Source: Candidatus Heimdallarchaeota archaeon (GTDB lineage Archaea; Asgardarchaeota; Heimdallarchaeia; JABLTI01). From it: a DNA stretch of 64,000 bases. The notes below the pieces were generated by a model that was not told the origin of the DNA, made no database searches, and was given only the letters and a program-made list of their open reading frames with translations. The stretch spans positions 1 through 64,000 of the forward strand of contig JAGXNT010000008.1 in NCBI GenBank assembly GCA_019894765.1. Reading direction: 5' to 3'. Every line of letters begins with the position of its first letter. The first letter of the stretch is position 1. Shown here one piece after another: positions 37,104-46,706 of the stretch. The position numbers and the translations under genes are program-made.

Positions 37104-37550
37104 GTGAATTTTGACGAGAAAGATAGACTTATTCTAGAAGAATTGGCTAAAGATGCTCGATTACCCACGAAAAGAATAGCAACCAATTTAGATATTCCCA
37201 GAGTAACGGTTCATACACGAATTGAAAAAATGAAGGAAGAAGGAGTCATAAAGAAATTTACTATTTTAACTGATTTCAAGAAAATTGGTTTGCCTGTAAC
37301 AGCATTTGTTTTTGTTGCTTATAATCATCAAGATAATATTACACAACAAGCTGTAGCTGAGAAAATTGCTCAGCTAAAGAATGTATTCGAAGTTCATCTT
37401 ATTTCTGGTGAATGGGACATATTGGTGAAGTTAAGAGGTGAATCCTTAGATCAAATTGGACAACTTGTTTTGAATGATATTCGTACAATAAAAGGTGTAG
37501 CTAAAACTATTACTTGTCCATCCTTTACAAGCATCAAGAATGGAGTGTAA
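37104..37550 (+). CDS. Lrp/AsnC-family transcriptional regulator
   Basis: 148 residues: N-terminal HTH (about 1-60, LILEELAKDARLPTKRIA, RVTVHTRIEKM) and C-terminal ligand-binding RAM domain (about 65-140, with HLISGEWDILVKLRG). GTG start preceded by GGTGA eight bases upstream. Probably senses an amino acid. It stands alone between the ABC operon and the M20 peptidase gene, which runs toward it; it could regulate either or itself. Confidence 0.92.
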   Translation: MNFDEKDRLILEELAKDARLPTKRIATNLDIPRVTVHTRIEKMKEEGVIKKFTILTDFKKIGLPVTAFVFVAYNHQDNITQQAVAEKIAQLKNVFEVHLISGEWDILVKLRGESLDQIGQLVLNDIRTIKGVAKTITCPSFTSIKNGV

Positions 37551-37561
37551 GAATCTCCATT
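37539..37561. terminator. Stem-loop overlapping the stop of the Lrp gene
   Basis: AATGGAG (37539-37545) and CTCCATT (37555-37561), lying between the convergent Lrp and M20 genes; may serve both. Confidence 0.4.
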
Positions 37562-37569
37562 AGCTTTCT

Positions 37570-38793
37570 TTAGCTTTGAAAATTAAGATACAAAGAAGCA
37601 TAAACTTTGGCAGTTTTTTCAAGTGAATCGATGAAGACATGTTCATCTGCACCATGCAAATTATTTCCTTTAGGACCAAAGTGTACTGTAGGAATTTCTC
37701 CTTCTCCCATGAAGGTATTAGCGTCTGTAATCATCTTCAAATAAGCTGTTTTAGGTACTTGTGACAAAACTTCCCTATAAGACGCTTCTAAGGATTGATA
37801 TAATTTATGATTCTTTGAGATTTTGTAAGAATTATAATATGGAGGGATGATTTCTATAGTCACTTTTGATTTAAGTTTTAAATCAGCTATCAATTGTTCG
37901 AAATCTTTTCTTACAGATTCTTTTGTTTCTCCAGGTAAGGTGAGACGATTCAAGATTATTTCACAGTGTTCAGGAACAATAACACTATATGTTTTGTATC
38001 CACCATCGATTTTTAACACACAGTATGAACCTTTTCCAAAATCAAAATCATGTGGAATTTTGTAATTACCAATAAAGGAAGAACCGGTTTGTGAAATCTC
38101 CTCAATAACACTAACAATACGTGAAGCATCTGAAACAGCATTTATCCCCAGTTCAGGACGAAACGCATGTGCAGAAACTCCTTTAACAAGGATTTTGTAT
38201 AGAACTTTCCCAGTCATTCCAAGAGGGAGAGCATTCTTCTCTGAATCTCCATACAAAGGTTCTGCAATAACAATACCATCTGTCCTTCCCTTCCCAAACA
38301 TGGGATTTTCCAACATTTTCTTCGCACCAATTCCATATCCTTCTTCATCTATCACAGCTGTAAAATGTAATGTTCCTGGTATTTCTTCTCCGGAATCCAA
38401 TAGGGCTTTAATAGCAGCAATCTGACATGCTATTCCCCCTTTCATATCGGCTGAACCTAATCCGTAAAGTTTCTCATCTGAGAAAAAAGGCATAAAAGGA
38501 TCATGCGTCCAATCTCCACAAACCTCTACAGTATCTAAATGACCGTTAAAAGTCAGTGTTTTTCCTGTATTGTTAAATGAATGCTGAGCATATAGATTTG
38601 GACGATTTGGCTCTACATCTTCTAGTTGAATAGCTAAACCTAATTCCTGTAATTTTTCAGCTAAGAAGACAGCAAGTTCTTTTTCTTTACCTAGAATCGA
38701 ATCTATTTCGATCATTTCTTCTAATAATGAGAAGATAATTTTCGAATCAATTTTTGAATGAACTTTTTCTTTAATTTCTTGCAAGCTACTCAA
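37570..38793 (-). CDS. M20-family metallopeptidase (ArgE/DapE/ACY1-like)
   Basis: 407 residues, cytosolic. Metal ligands and catalytic residues are visible: NGHLDTV (His85, Asp87), SADMKGG (Asp116), and VIDEEGYG (Glu150/151), followed by the dimerisation lid (GVSAHAFRPELGIN). The C-terminal His region is GPKGNNLHGADEHV. Family members hydrolyse N-acyl amino acids or dipeptides; the substrate here is open. Convergent with the Lrp-type regulator. Confidence 0.88.
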   Translation of the reverse strand: MSSLQEIKEKVHSKIDSKIIFSLLEEMIEIDSILGKEKELAVFLAEKLQELGLAIQLEDVEPNRPNLYAQHSFNNTGKTLTFNGHLDTVEVCGDWTHDPFMPFFSDEKLYGLGSADMKGGIACQIAAIKALLDSGEEIPGTLHFTAVIDEEGYGIGAKKMLENPMFGKGRTDGIVIAEPLYGDSEKNALPLGMTGKVLYKILVKGVSAHAFRPELGINAVSDASRIVSVIEEISQTGSSFIGNYKIPHDFDFGKGSYCVLKIDGGYKTYSVIVPEHCEIILNRLTLPGETKESVRKDFEQLIADLKLKSKVTIEIIPPYYNSYKISKNHKLYQSLEASYREVLSQVPKTAYLKMITDANTFMGEGEIPTVHFGPKGNNLHGADEHVFIDSLEKTAKVYASLYLNFQS

Positions 38794-38890
38794 TTGTATA
38801 CATCCTCAGCATATAATGTTAATACAAATAAGAATCTTTGATAATAAATTCTCCTAAAAAAAGAAATAAAGAAAGTGAAGAAAGTAAGTT

Positions 38891-40387
38891 TTATTCTTCA
38901 CTCTTTTTCTTATCATACAATCCAATATAGGGAGCTCGTTCTCCTTTATCGTATCGTTTATACGGATCCTTGATGAATGCAACCAGAATTTCTCCTATGA
39001 TGAAGAACAGCAATATGCTAGCTAATGCTATTCTAAATGAATGATTTGCTGATATTGCCAGTTTGAAACCTAGTAGCATCATACCTGAGAAAATCAAGGG
39101 AGAAGCAATTGCACTAACTCTTCCTGCGATTTTTTGGAACCCATTGTATTGAGCAAGTTTAGACGGCGGAGCCAGTACCATAATGAACTGACGACCAACA
39201 ATCCAAATACTACCAAAACCAACTCCTATGCCAATCGCACCAAAGAACATTATCCACCAGGGGATGAAATATATAATCGTATTATAGCTCCAACCATTCC
39301 ATACTAGTTCTGTTTTGTACTGCAATCCAGCCAACATAGTTAGAATTATTGCAGCCATCCATGCTATACCACTTATCAGAAAAGTCACTTTTGGACCTTT
39401 GTTCTTCAAAACTCGACCTGTGATGAATCCAAAAACAATAGAGAGTAGAATCCCCGATAAAATGATAATGTATGTTGTTGTTGAATTATCAACTCCAACT
39501 GCTCCTTCAATAACTGGAACCATAAATAGAATAGTCGTATTCGCAGCATCTACAAGGAAAAACCAACCAATGAAAAATAAAAGTGAATTTCGATCTTTAA
39601 GTATTAATTTCAGTGATCCCCATAATGAACTCATAGATTTCTTCAAATTTTCTTTTGGTTTTAATCCACTAGGATTTTCTACTTCTTTGTGGAAGAGATA
39701 TGGTAGTGAAAACAAAATAATCATGATACCCGCAACTAAGAATACATAACGGAGATTTCCTAAATTAACTGCAGGGATTTCTTCATTTGCTAATTCCCAA
39801 ATATTGGTATTTACTGGAGTCCATTTATCAGCAGGACCAAGACCATTAAGAACAAGACCAACTAGTACTCCAAAAATAGAACCAAAAGCGGCTATTGCAC
39901 CACCAATTGCTTGAGTAGTACTGCGATCTTCCGTTTGAGCAATGAAGGGGATTTGAGAATCATATAGCATCCGACCATTCTGATACATGAAATTAGCTAT
40001 CACAAAGAATCCACAAGCCCACCAGAAATTTTCCCAAACAGCAATAAGTATCGTTGATGCTACCATTATTGCAGCAACAATAATCAGAATAGGTTTTCTT
40101 TTCCCGAGTGTATCAGAAATTGCTCCAATTATTGGACTTAGTATTGCTACGAGGAGATTCGATCCCGCCATAACTATAGATACTATAACAAAAGTATCGA
40201 TGTATGTCCAACCTTTTAGAACACCTAAAAGCATAGCAAAAGGAGTAAATGCTAAGCTAATAACCGTTTGTGAAAAGAAGGTGTCAGCCAAATCATAACT
40301 GTACCATAAGAAAGAATTTCTTCTATCCGTTTTCTTGGATTCCAAAGATGTCTCTCTAATATCTTTATTTGTTACTTCTTCTGTCAT
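38891..40387 (-). CDS. MFS transporter, UMF1/Atg22-like
   Basis: 498 residues with twelve hydrophobic segments. The opening WYSYDLADTFFSQTVISLAFTPF is the hallmark of the UMF1/Atg22-like branch of the major facilitator superfamily. Other signs are SPIIGAISDTLGKRKP after the second segment and GRVLKNKGPK in the middle. Substrate unknown; relatives are linked to amino acid or metabolite export. Same strand as the M20 peptidase gene, 97 bases apart, so a peptide or amino-acid connection is possible. Confidence 0.85.
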   Translation of the reverse strand: MTEEVTNKDIRETSLESKKTDRRNSFLWYSYDLADTFFSQTVISLAFTPFAMLLGVLKGWTYIDTFVIVSIVMAGSNLLVAILSPIIGAISDTLGKRKPILIIVAAIMVASTILIAVWENFWWACGFFVIANFMYQNGRMLYDSQIPFIAQTEDRSTTQAIGGAIAAFGSIFGVLVGLVLNGLGPADKWTPVNTNIWELANEEIPAVNLGNLRYVFLVAGIMIILFSLPYLFHKEVENPSGLKPKENLKKSMSSLWGSLKLILKDRNSLLFFIGWFFLVDAANTTILFMVPVIEGAVGVDNSTTTYIIILSGILLSIVFGFITGRVLKNKGPKVTFLISGIAWMAAIILTMLAGLQYKTELVWNGWSYNTIIYFIPWWIMFFGAIGIGVGFGSIWIVGRQFIMVLAPPSKLAQYNGFQKIAGRVSAIASPLIFSGMMLLGFKLAISANHSFRIALASILLFFIIGEILVAFIKDPYKRYDKGERAPYIGLYDKKKSEE

Positions 40388-40593
40388 TTTCTTTCTCCTG
40401 TCAAAATTATTAAACCGTCAATAGTTAAGAATTAAGTTTTTTTGCCAAACTTAATCTCTATACTTAATTGTAATATTAAATTATTTTGTCTAAAATGCAC
40501 GTTTCTCTCTTTTTTGTTTGCAATTATTCAGATTATTCGCACTTTTTCGTCTAGGAAAAACTCTTAAAAAAATAAACTATTGAGTTGTTTAAT

Positions 40594-42243
40594 ATGACTT
40601 CAATTGCTATCGAACAAAGAAACAAGGAATTAGAGCTTTTAGCAAAGCATGAATTTGACATCCTCATTGTTGGAGCTGGAATAACAGGAGCTGGTATTGC
40701 ATGGGATGCTGCAATGCGAGGTTTGAAAGTAGCAATAATTGACAAAGAAGATTTTGGAGCTGGTACAAGTAGTGGTTCCTCAAAATTAGTTCACGCAGGT
40801 ATGCGATATTTAGCATATTTGGAATTTAATCTTGTCAAGCGTGCTTCTCAAGAGAGGATGTGGATGTTTCAAGCTTTTCCTCATATAACTGAACCTATGC
40901 CATTTTTAATCCCTATTTTTAAGAAAGAGAAGAATAATTTTGTTAGAATGTTTTTCGCTGGTACATTATATGATATCTTATCTAGATTTAAGAACACTAG
41001 AAATTCCACTTTTCTTTCCAAAGAAAAAACTTTGGAAAAAATTCCTAATCTAAGAAGTAATACCTTGAAACGTTCCTTATTTTACTGGGATGGTGTTATG
41101 GATGATGCTCGCGTTACTCTCGAGACTATTCTTTCTGCACAAGAAAATGGAGCTATTACAGTAAATCATGTTATGGCGAAATCATTCATTAAAGAAACCA
41201 AATCTGAGACAGGTGAGGTTGTTAAAGGCGTGAATGCTATCGATACCTTATCTGATGAAAAAATCACAATAAAAGCGAAAGTTATCATAAATGCTACAGG
41301 ACCTTGGACAGATCAAGTTATAAAATTACTTGGCGATGAATCAAAACTTCTTAGATTAACAAAAGGAATCCATATAGTAACTAAGAAGATTTTTGATAGC
41401 AAAACTATTGCTGTAGTAGTCACTGATGATAGGAGAGAAATGTTTGTTATTCCTTTCAGAAAGAAGTATACACTTATTGGAACTACAGATACTGATTATA
41501 AAGATAAATTAGACCATGTGGCAGTAACACAAGAAGATATTGATTACGTTGTTTCTGCTGTGAATAATGATTTCCCTGGAAGTATTACAAAGGATGATGT
41601 AATTAGTGCTTACTCTGGTATTCGACCACTCATTCTTTCACAAAAAGCTAAATCAGAAACTGCTACCTCGAGATGGTTTGAAATAATTGAAACAAGACCA
41701 AATCTTTTGACTGTTACAGGTGGTAAATACACAATCTTTCGTTACATGGCTGAGAAATCAGTCAATAAGTGTCTCGAAGTTTTAAATTTAAGTAAAAAGG
41801 ATTACCCATGTAAAACAAAGAATAGTCAGCTTCATGGTGGACAAGGAATAACTTACATAATTGATTATTTACGAAAACATGTTCCTCCATTAATGAAGAA
41901 ATACGATTTAGATTTTGAAGTGGTGGATCATATCGTTCATACCTATGGTACTTCTCATACAATGATCTTTGATTTAATTGATAAGAATAAGGAACTCAAG
42001 GAAAGAATTGCAGAAGACAGACCACACATTTTGGCTGAAATTATCTATATTCTGGAAAATGAAATGTGTCATACACTGAGCGATTTCTTACTAAGAAGAA
42101 CACAGCTACAATTAATTGAGAACCAAGCACTTGATTGTGTGGACAAAGTTGCGAATGAAATGGGCAAAATTCTGGGATGGGATGCTAAACGAAAGAAAGA
42201 GGAGATAGCAAATTATAAGAAAGACTTAATGTGGAAACCATAG
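40594..42243 (+). CDS. glpD: FAD-dependent glycerol-3-phosphate dehydrogenase
   Basis: Oxidises sn-glycerol 3-phosphate to dihydroxyacetone phosphate, passing electrons to FAD and usually a quinone. Rossmann FAD motif DILIVGAGITGAGIAWDAAM (about 24-43), the GlpA/GlpD segment TSSGSSKLVHAGMRYL, GTTDTDY and the C-terminal DAO_C domain of about 130 residues are all present. 550 residues, no membrane segment, as in the bacterial enzyme. ATG 40594 is chosen (frame opens at TTG 40585). No glycerol kinase lies nearby. A first amidohydrolase gene follows on the same strand. Confidence 0.92.
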   Translation: MTSIAIEQRNKELELLAKHEFDILIVGAGITGAGIAWDAAMRGLKVAIIDKEDFGAGTSSGSSKLVHAGMRYLAYLEFNLVKRASQERMWMFQAFPHITEPMPFLIPIFKKEKNNFVRMFFAGTLYDILSRFKNTRNSTFLSKEKTLEKIPNLRSNTLKRSLFYWDGVMDDARVTLETILSAQENGAITVNHVMAKSFIKETKSETGEVVKGVNAIDTLSDEKITIKAKVIINATGPWTDQVIKLLGDESKLLRLTKGIHIVTKKIFDSKTIAVVVTDDRREMFVIPFRKKYTLIGTTDTDYKDKLDHVAVTQEDIDYVVSAVNNDFPGSITKDDVISAYSGIRPLILSQKAKSETATSRWFEIIETRPNLLTVTGGKYTIFRYMAEKSVNKCLEVLNLSKKDYPCKTKNSQLHGGQGITYIIDYLRKHVPPLMKKYDLDFEVVDHIVHTYGTSHTMIFDLIDKNKELKERIAEDRPHILAEIIYILENEMCHTLSDFLLRRTQLQLIENQALDCVDKVANEMGKILGWDAKRKKEEIANYKKDLMWKP

Positions 42244-42290
42244 AAATACAAGATGGTTATAATAGAAATGAAAAAAGTGAGATAAAAAAA

Positions 42291-43553
42291 ATGAAAGCGA
42301 TAATTTGTAAAGAAATAATTCCTGTAACAAAAGAACCAATCAAAGATGGTTTTATTCTAATAGATGACAAGGGAAAAATCAAAAAAATTGGTTCCAGCAA
42401 GAATGTTCCGAAAGAAGCAGAAATCATTGATGCAAGTGATTTAGTTGCATTTCCGGGAATCATAGATAGTCATTGCCACGCGACTGTTTTTGAGGAAGGC
42501 ATTGGTATGGGAATGCAAGATGGAAATGAGAGTACAGATCCTATAACTCCACATATCAGAACTTTAGATGCTATTAATCCCGATGATAAAGGATTACGTC
42601 GAGCCATTGCTGGTGGAATTACTACTATTGCAGTTGCACCTGGGAGTGGGAATGTTGTTGGTGGACTAATTACTACTATTAAAGCTGCAGGAAGAATAGT
42701 CGATGATATTATTATCCAAGAAAATACAGGCATGAAATGCGCTTTTGGTGAAAATCCGAAGAGATTGTACGGCAGTAGAAATATTATGCCTTTAACACGA
42801 ATGGGCAGTCTAGGATTATTCAGGCAGTTAATGGTTGAAACAAAGAATTACATGACTAAACTGGAAGAATACCAAAGTAAACTGAAACAATACAAAGAAG
42901 ATTTGAAGAGTTACAATGAAAAGAAGAAAGATGACAAAAATAAAGACTTGAAAAAACCTGTGGAACCAACTAGACCTGATAAGAATATAAAGTATGAAGC
43001 AATGATCCCAGTTTTTGAAAAGAAGATTCCACTCAGAGCTCATGCACATCAAGCTAATGATATTGTTTCCGCTGTTCGCTTAGCTAAGGAATTTGATGTT
43101 AACATAATTATTGATCATTGCAGCGAGGGGCATTTAATTCTCGATTTCTTAGTGAAGAACAAAATACCAGCTGTTGTTGGCCCAACATTATCATATAAAT
43201 CTAAAATCGAAACAAGAAAGAAAACTTGGAAAACCCTAGGGATAATGCACAAAGCTGGGATATTAGTAGCCTTAACATCTGATCATCCTGTCACTCATTG
43301 TCAATATCAATTCATCTATGGCATTTTAGCACATAGAGAAGGATTGTCACGTCAAGGCACCTTCGAGATTTTAACAATTAATGGTGCAAAAATCTTGGGT
43401 CTTGAAGATAGAATCGGATCCCTAGAAGAAGGGAAGGATGCAGATATTCTCTTGCTTAGTGGCGACCCATTAGACGCTAGAACAAAAGTTCAGAAAGTAT
43501 TCATTGATGGCAAACTAGTTTTCGATATCGAAGATGGAGAAGAATTATTTTAA
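42291..43553 (+). CDS. Amidohydrolase (imidazolonepropionase/dihydroorotase-like), first copy
   Basis: About 420 residues: small beta domain, then TIM barrel with the metal motif DSHCHAT (HxH), a catalytic/bridging region LRAHAHQ, HCSEGH and LTSDHPV (Asp). Insertion of about 45 residues of charged coiled coil (KLEEYQSKLKQYKEDLKSYN) sits after TKNYMT. A conserved PGSGNVVGGL loop is also present. The C-terminus returns to the beta domain (EEGKDADILL, VQKVFIDGKLV). ATG 42291 is preferred: it lines up with the paralogue's start; the frame extends upstream to 42231 and overlaps glpD. The substrate is unknown. Confidence 0.85.
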   Translation: MKAIICKEIIPVTKEPIKDGFILIDDKGKIKKIGSSKNVPKEAEIIDASDLVAFPGIIDSHCHATVFEEGIGMGMQDGNESTDPITPHIRTLDAINPDDKGLRRAIAGGITTIAVAPGSGNVVGGLITTIKAAGRIVDDIIIQENTGMKCAFGENPKRLYGSRNIMPLTRMGSLGLFRQLMVETKNYMTKLEEYQSKLKQYKEDLKSYNEKKKDDKNKDLKKPVEPTRPDKNIKYEAMIPVFEKKIPLRAHAHQANDIVSAVRLAKEFDVNIIIDHCSEGHLILDFLVKNKIPAVVGPTLSYKSKIETRKKTWKTLGIMHKAGILVALTSDHPVTHCQYQFIYGILAHREGLSRQGTFEILTINGAKILGLEDRIGSLEEGKDADILLLSGDPLDARTKVQKVFIDGKLVFDIEDGEELF

Positions 43554-43669
43554 TTCTGTTCTCCTTTATTTTCTATTTTTCTTTCAATCATTTTTTACTA
43601 TTTAATAATAATTGAAGTGTGCAAAACGCTTAATTAGCTATATGATAAAGAAATTTTACGTGATTACTT

Positions 43670-44935
43670 ATGAAAGCTATTTTATGTGGTAAGATAATTC
43701 CAGTCACAAAAGATCCCATTGAAAATGGGCATATTTTGATTGATGATAAAGGTAAGATTAAGAAGGTCGGAAAAGGTTTCGATGTACCCAAAGATGCAGA
43801 AATTATTGATGCTAAGAAATGGGTTGCTTTTCCAGGAATAATTGATGTGCATTGCCACGCTGCTGTTTTCGAAGAAGAGGTTGGTCTCGGTCTACAAGAT
43901 GGCAATGAATGTACTGATCCAATAACTCCTCATGTTCGTGTTTTGGACGCTATTAATCCAGTTGAAAAAGGTATGAAGCGAGCAATTAGTAGTGGTGTTA
44001 CTTGCGTTTGTATTGCTCCTGGCAGTGGTAATGTTGTAGGAGGTCAAATGACCACCATCAAAACTTACGGGAGAATTGTCGATGATATGGTCATTCAAGA
44101 AACAGCTGGTATGAAATGTGCGTTTGGTGAGAATCCAAAAAGAGTTTATGGTGGAATGCAAAGAACTCCCTCAACTCGTATGGGGAACCTTGGCGTTTTC
44201 CGTCAACTTATGATGGAAACTCAGAATTATATGAACAAATGGGATGACTACAAGAAAAAGCTCAAGCAGTACAAAGAAGACTTGAAAGAGTATGAACAGA
44301 AGACAAAAGAAGGCAAAGATAAAGATCTTAAGAAACCAGTAGAACCCACCATACCCGATAAGAATATTAAATATGATGCAATGGTTCCAGTCTTCAAAAA
44401 AGAAATCCCACTCAGAGCACATGCCCATCAAGACAATGATATTATTTCAGCAGTTCGACTTGCCAAAGAATTCGATGTCAATGTCACTATTGAACATTGT
44501 ACTTATGGGCATAAAATAGCTGATTTCCTTGCAGAAAACAAAATTCCAGCAATTGTTGGTCCAACTTTTGGATTCAGAACAAAGATTGAACTCAAAGATA
44601 TGACCTGGAAAACATATGGTATTTTGTATGAGAAAGGTGTTCTCGTCGCTCTAACATCTGATCACCCTGTTGTACCATTGCAAGAACAAACTGTTTATGC
44701 AGCTATTGCTCATCGTGAAGGACTTTCCAAACAAGGAGCCTATGAAATCATCACAATCAATGGAGCTAAGATCTTAGGTTTAGATGATAGAATTGGTTCT
44801 ATTGAAGCAGGAAAAGATGCTGATATAGCATTATGGAGTGAAGATCCACTTCTTGTCCATTCAAAGGTCCAAAAATTATTCATAGATGGTAAACTAGTTT
44901 ATGACATTGAAACTGAAACAGAAAAATTATTCTGA
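43670..44935 (+). CDS. Amidohydrolase (imidazolonepropionase/dihydroorotase-like), second copy
   Basis: 421 residues, close paralogue of the preceding gene, matching it over its full length. It carries HxH in DVHCHAAVFEE, LRAHAHQ, EHCTYGH, LTSDHPV and the same coiled-coil insertion (YKKKLKQYKEDLKEYEQ). Differences in the loop after HxH and around HCSEGH/EHCTYGH suggest related but not identical substrates. Gap of 116 bases after the first copy with T-rich sequence, so it is probably transcribed separately or as a readthrough. A hairpin terminator follows. Confidence 0.85.
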   Translation: MKAILCGKIIPVTKDPIENGHILIDDKGKIKKVGKGFDVPKDAEIIDAKKWVAFPGIIDVHCHAAVFEEEVGLGLQDGNECTDPITPHVRVLDAINPVEKGMKRAISSGVTCVCIAPGSGNVVGGQMTTIKTYGRIVDDMVIQETAGMKCAFGENPKRVYGGMQRTPSTRMGNLGVFRQLMMETQNYMNKWDDYKKKLKQYKEDLKEYEQKTKEGKDKDLKKPVEPTIPDKNIKYDAMVPVFKKEIPLRAHAHQDNDIISAVRLAKEFDVNVTIEHCTYGHKIADFLAENKIPAIVGPTFGFRTKIELKDMTWKTYGILYEKGVLVALTSDHPVVPLQEQTVYAAIAHREGLSKQGAYEIITINGAKILGLDDRIGSIEAGKDADIALWSEDPLLVHSKVQKLFIDGKLVYDIETETEKLF

Positions 44936-44946
44936 ACTAAAACAAT

Positions 44947-44982
44947 AACCACAACCTAATGTGGTTTATTTTTCCTTTTTTT
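44947..44982 (+). terminator. Terminator after the second amidohydrolase
   Basis: AACCACA (44947-44953), loop ACCTAA, TGTGGTT (44960-44966), then ATTTTTCCTTTTTTTA; it ends at the 3' end of the convergent exchanger gene. Confidence 0.6.
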
Positions 44983-46576
44983 ATAGTAATTGTGCAATTT
45001 GAGCGAGTTGTATAGCTGTTGATGTAGATTCACTTTGCGTAGCGATTCCTCCAATCAATGCTAGTGCAAGTAAACTCACAGTAGACAGAATCGTAATTAC
45101 AATTCCTTCTAATAAATCAAATTTATTATCATCAGAAATCATCATACTCAGTGCAACAGACATGATGAAAATACCGCCCATAACAATCGTAATATCCATT
45201 GATATTGGAATTCCAATATCTAGTATTCCGCTTAAAACGAATGGTATACCAAAGAGAAGGAAGAAAGTCTGATTAATTGCAGATACTTGATGAACCAAAC
45301 CGACTTCTATTTTTTCTTTATCTTTACTTAATAATCCTCTTAAGGTTACAACAAGCTCAGGTGATGAGGCCACTATTCCTACAATTACAGCGTAAACTAA
45401 TACGTCTGTTTCAAATCTTTCAATTCCGTGTTCAATTGACGAAGCTAAAATTTCACCGCCCCAAATAATTCCACCTGCTCCTACTAAGAAAAGGGCAATT
45501 ATTATAATCCAAGGAAATCTACGTAAAGTCGCAAGAGCATCATTTCTTTCTCGATGTGATTTCTGATCATTTTTCCTCATTTTTCTTTTTGAATTATTAT
45601 TATCAATGGCTTCATAAGTATCATTTTTGGCTGTTTGCTTTTTCTTGCTTGCTTTTGCTGGTTTATCACCTATTGCTCTTAATCTTATTTCTGTTACAAG
45701 TGTAACAGGTTCAATTTGAACCAACTCATCCTCATCTGGGAAGAATTCAGTAATAAGAGTTTGTGGAGTTGAAGTTCGTTTCCCAAATCTAGTTATCAAG
45801 ATTATTAAAAAGAAAATATAAACTAATACTAATGCAATACCTATAACGATTTCGAAATACTGATCATAGGTTGTTACAGTTGACCCACTGCCTGCAAATT
45901 CAAAATATAACCCGTATATCATAATTACAAATGAAAATATCATCATTCCTAAGATTAGATTCGCTTCATAGAATGTTAATTCCCGTGGTAAATCAAATGG
46001 TTTGTCTCGAGACACAAAAATCATTGCTATTCCTAAGAAGAAGATATTGATTATAACCGTTGCAAGTATTAAAACAATGGCAGTCGTTGCCATATTATCA
46101 GCAGCTATGGTATCACCAGCTATTCTATATCTATTTGATTTTATTAATAAAATCATAACTACTATTAATTCTGCTAATGCAGCGCCTATTGCTTGTAAAA
46201 TTCCTTCTAAATAGGGGTTCCAGTTCAGTTTATCACTCATACCCTTAACACCGAGTATGATAATCTCAGAAGCTCCAAAAACCAGGAATAATCCTGCTGC
46301 AAAACCAATTAGCATCTTCAGAATAAGATAGCTCCCGTCAGGCAAAATCCTTTCTAGAATGATAAAAGCAATACCAAATAAAAATCCTAGAATTGTTGAT
46401 ATTATAGTTGTTTTGTGGATATTTGTGAATATAGCTCCAATTGCTTCTTCTGCTTCAATAATTTCTAAAATATCTGGACTGTCATCCTCTTCAGTAATAG
46501 TAGGGGGTAAATCCCAATCTTCCGGTTCTTCAAAACCGTCAATTTCTTCAGATTTACTAGGCGGGGGTTTACTCAT
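44981..46576 (-). CDS. CaCA-family cation exchanger (sodium/calcium exchanger-like), first
   Basis: 531 residues with about twelve hydrophobic segments in two halves, joined by a cytosolic loop rich in Lys, Arg and Asn. The second alpha-repeat carries VASSPELVVTLRG, like the family's GxSxPE motif. The first has AIGAALAELIVVMIL, in which the Ser-Pro of the motif is missing while the Glu is kept. Acidic N-terminus, no signal peptide. Family members exchange Ca2+ (or another divalent cation) for Na+ or K+. A second member is encoded beyond the aminotransferase gene on the same strand. Confidence 0.8.
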   Translation of the reverse strand: MSKPPPSKSEEIDGFEEPEDWDLPPTITEEDDSPDILEIIEAEEAIGAIFTNIHKTTIISTILGFLFGIAFIILERILPDGSYLILKMLIGFAAGLFLVFGASEIIILGVKGMSDKLNWNPYLEGILQAIGAALAELIVVMILLIKSNRYRIAGDTIAADNMATTAIVLILATVIINIFFLGIAMIFVSRDKPFDLPRELTFYEANLILGMMIFSFVIMIYGLYFEFAGSGSTVTTYDQYFEIVIGIALVLVYIFFLIILITRFGKRTSTPQTLITEFFPDEDELVQIEPVTLVTEIRLRAIGDKPAKASKKKQTAKNDTYEAIDNNNSKRKMRKNDQKSHRERNDALATLRRFPWIIIIALFLVGAGGIIWGGEILASSIEHGIERFETDVLVYAVIVGIVASSPELVVTLRGLLSKDKEKIEVGLVHQVSAINQTFFLLFGIPFVLSGILDIGIPISMDITIVMGGIFIMSVALSMMISDDNKFDLLEGIVITILSTVSLLALALIGGIATQSESTSTAIQLAQIAQLL

Positions 46577-46706
46577 CGGTTTCTGATAACCTCAGTAGGG
46601 AACAAAAAATGTTCAAGACCAAATAAATGTGAGTTTATTTTGTAATCGTTCCTTTTAAACTATTTGCTTTCACCTATTACAATAAATGAAAATTAAAAGA
46701 AAGAGC

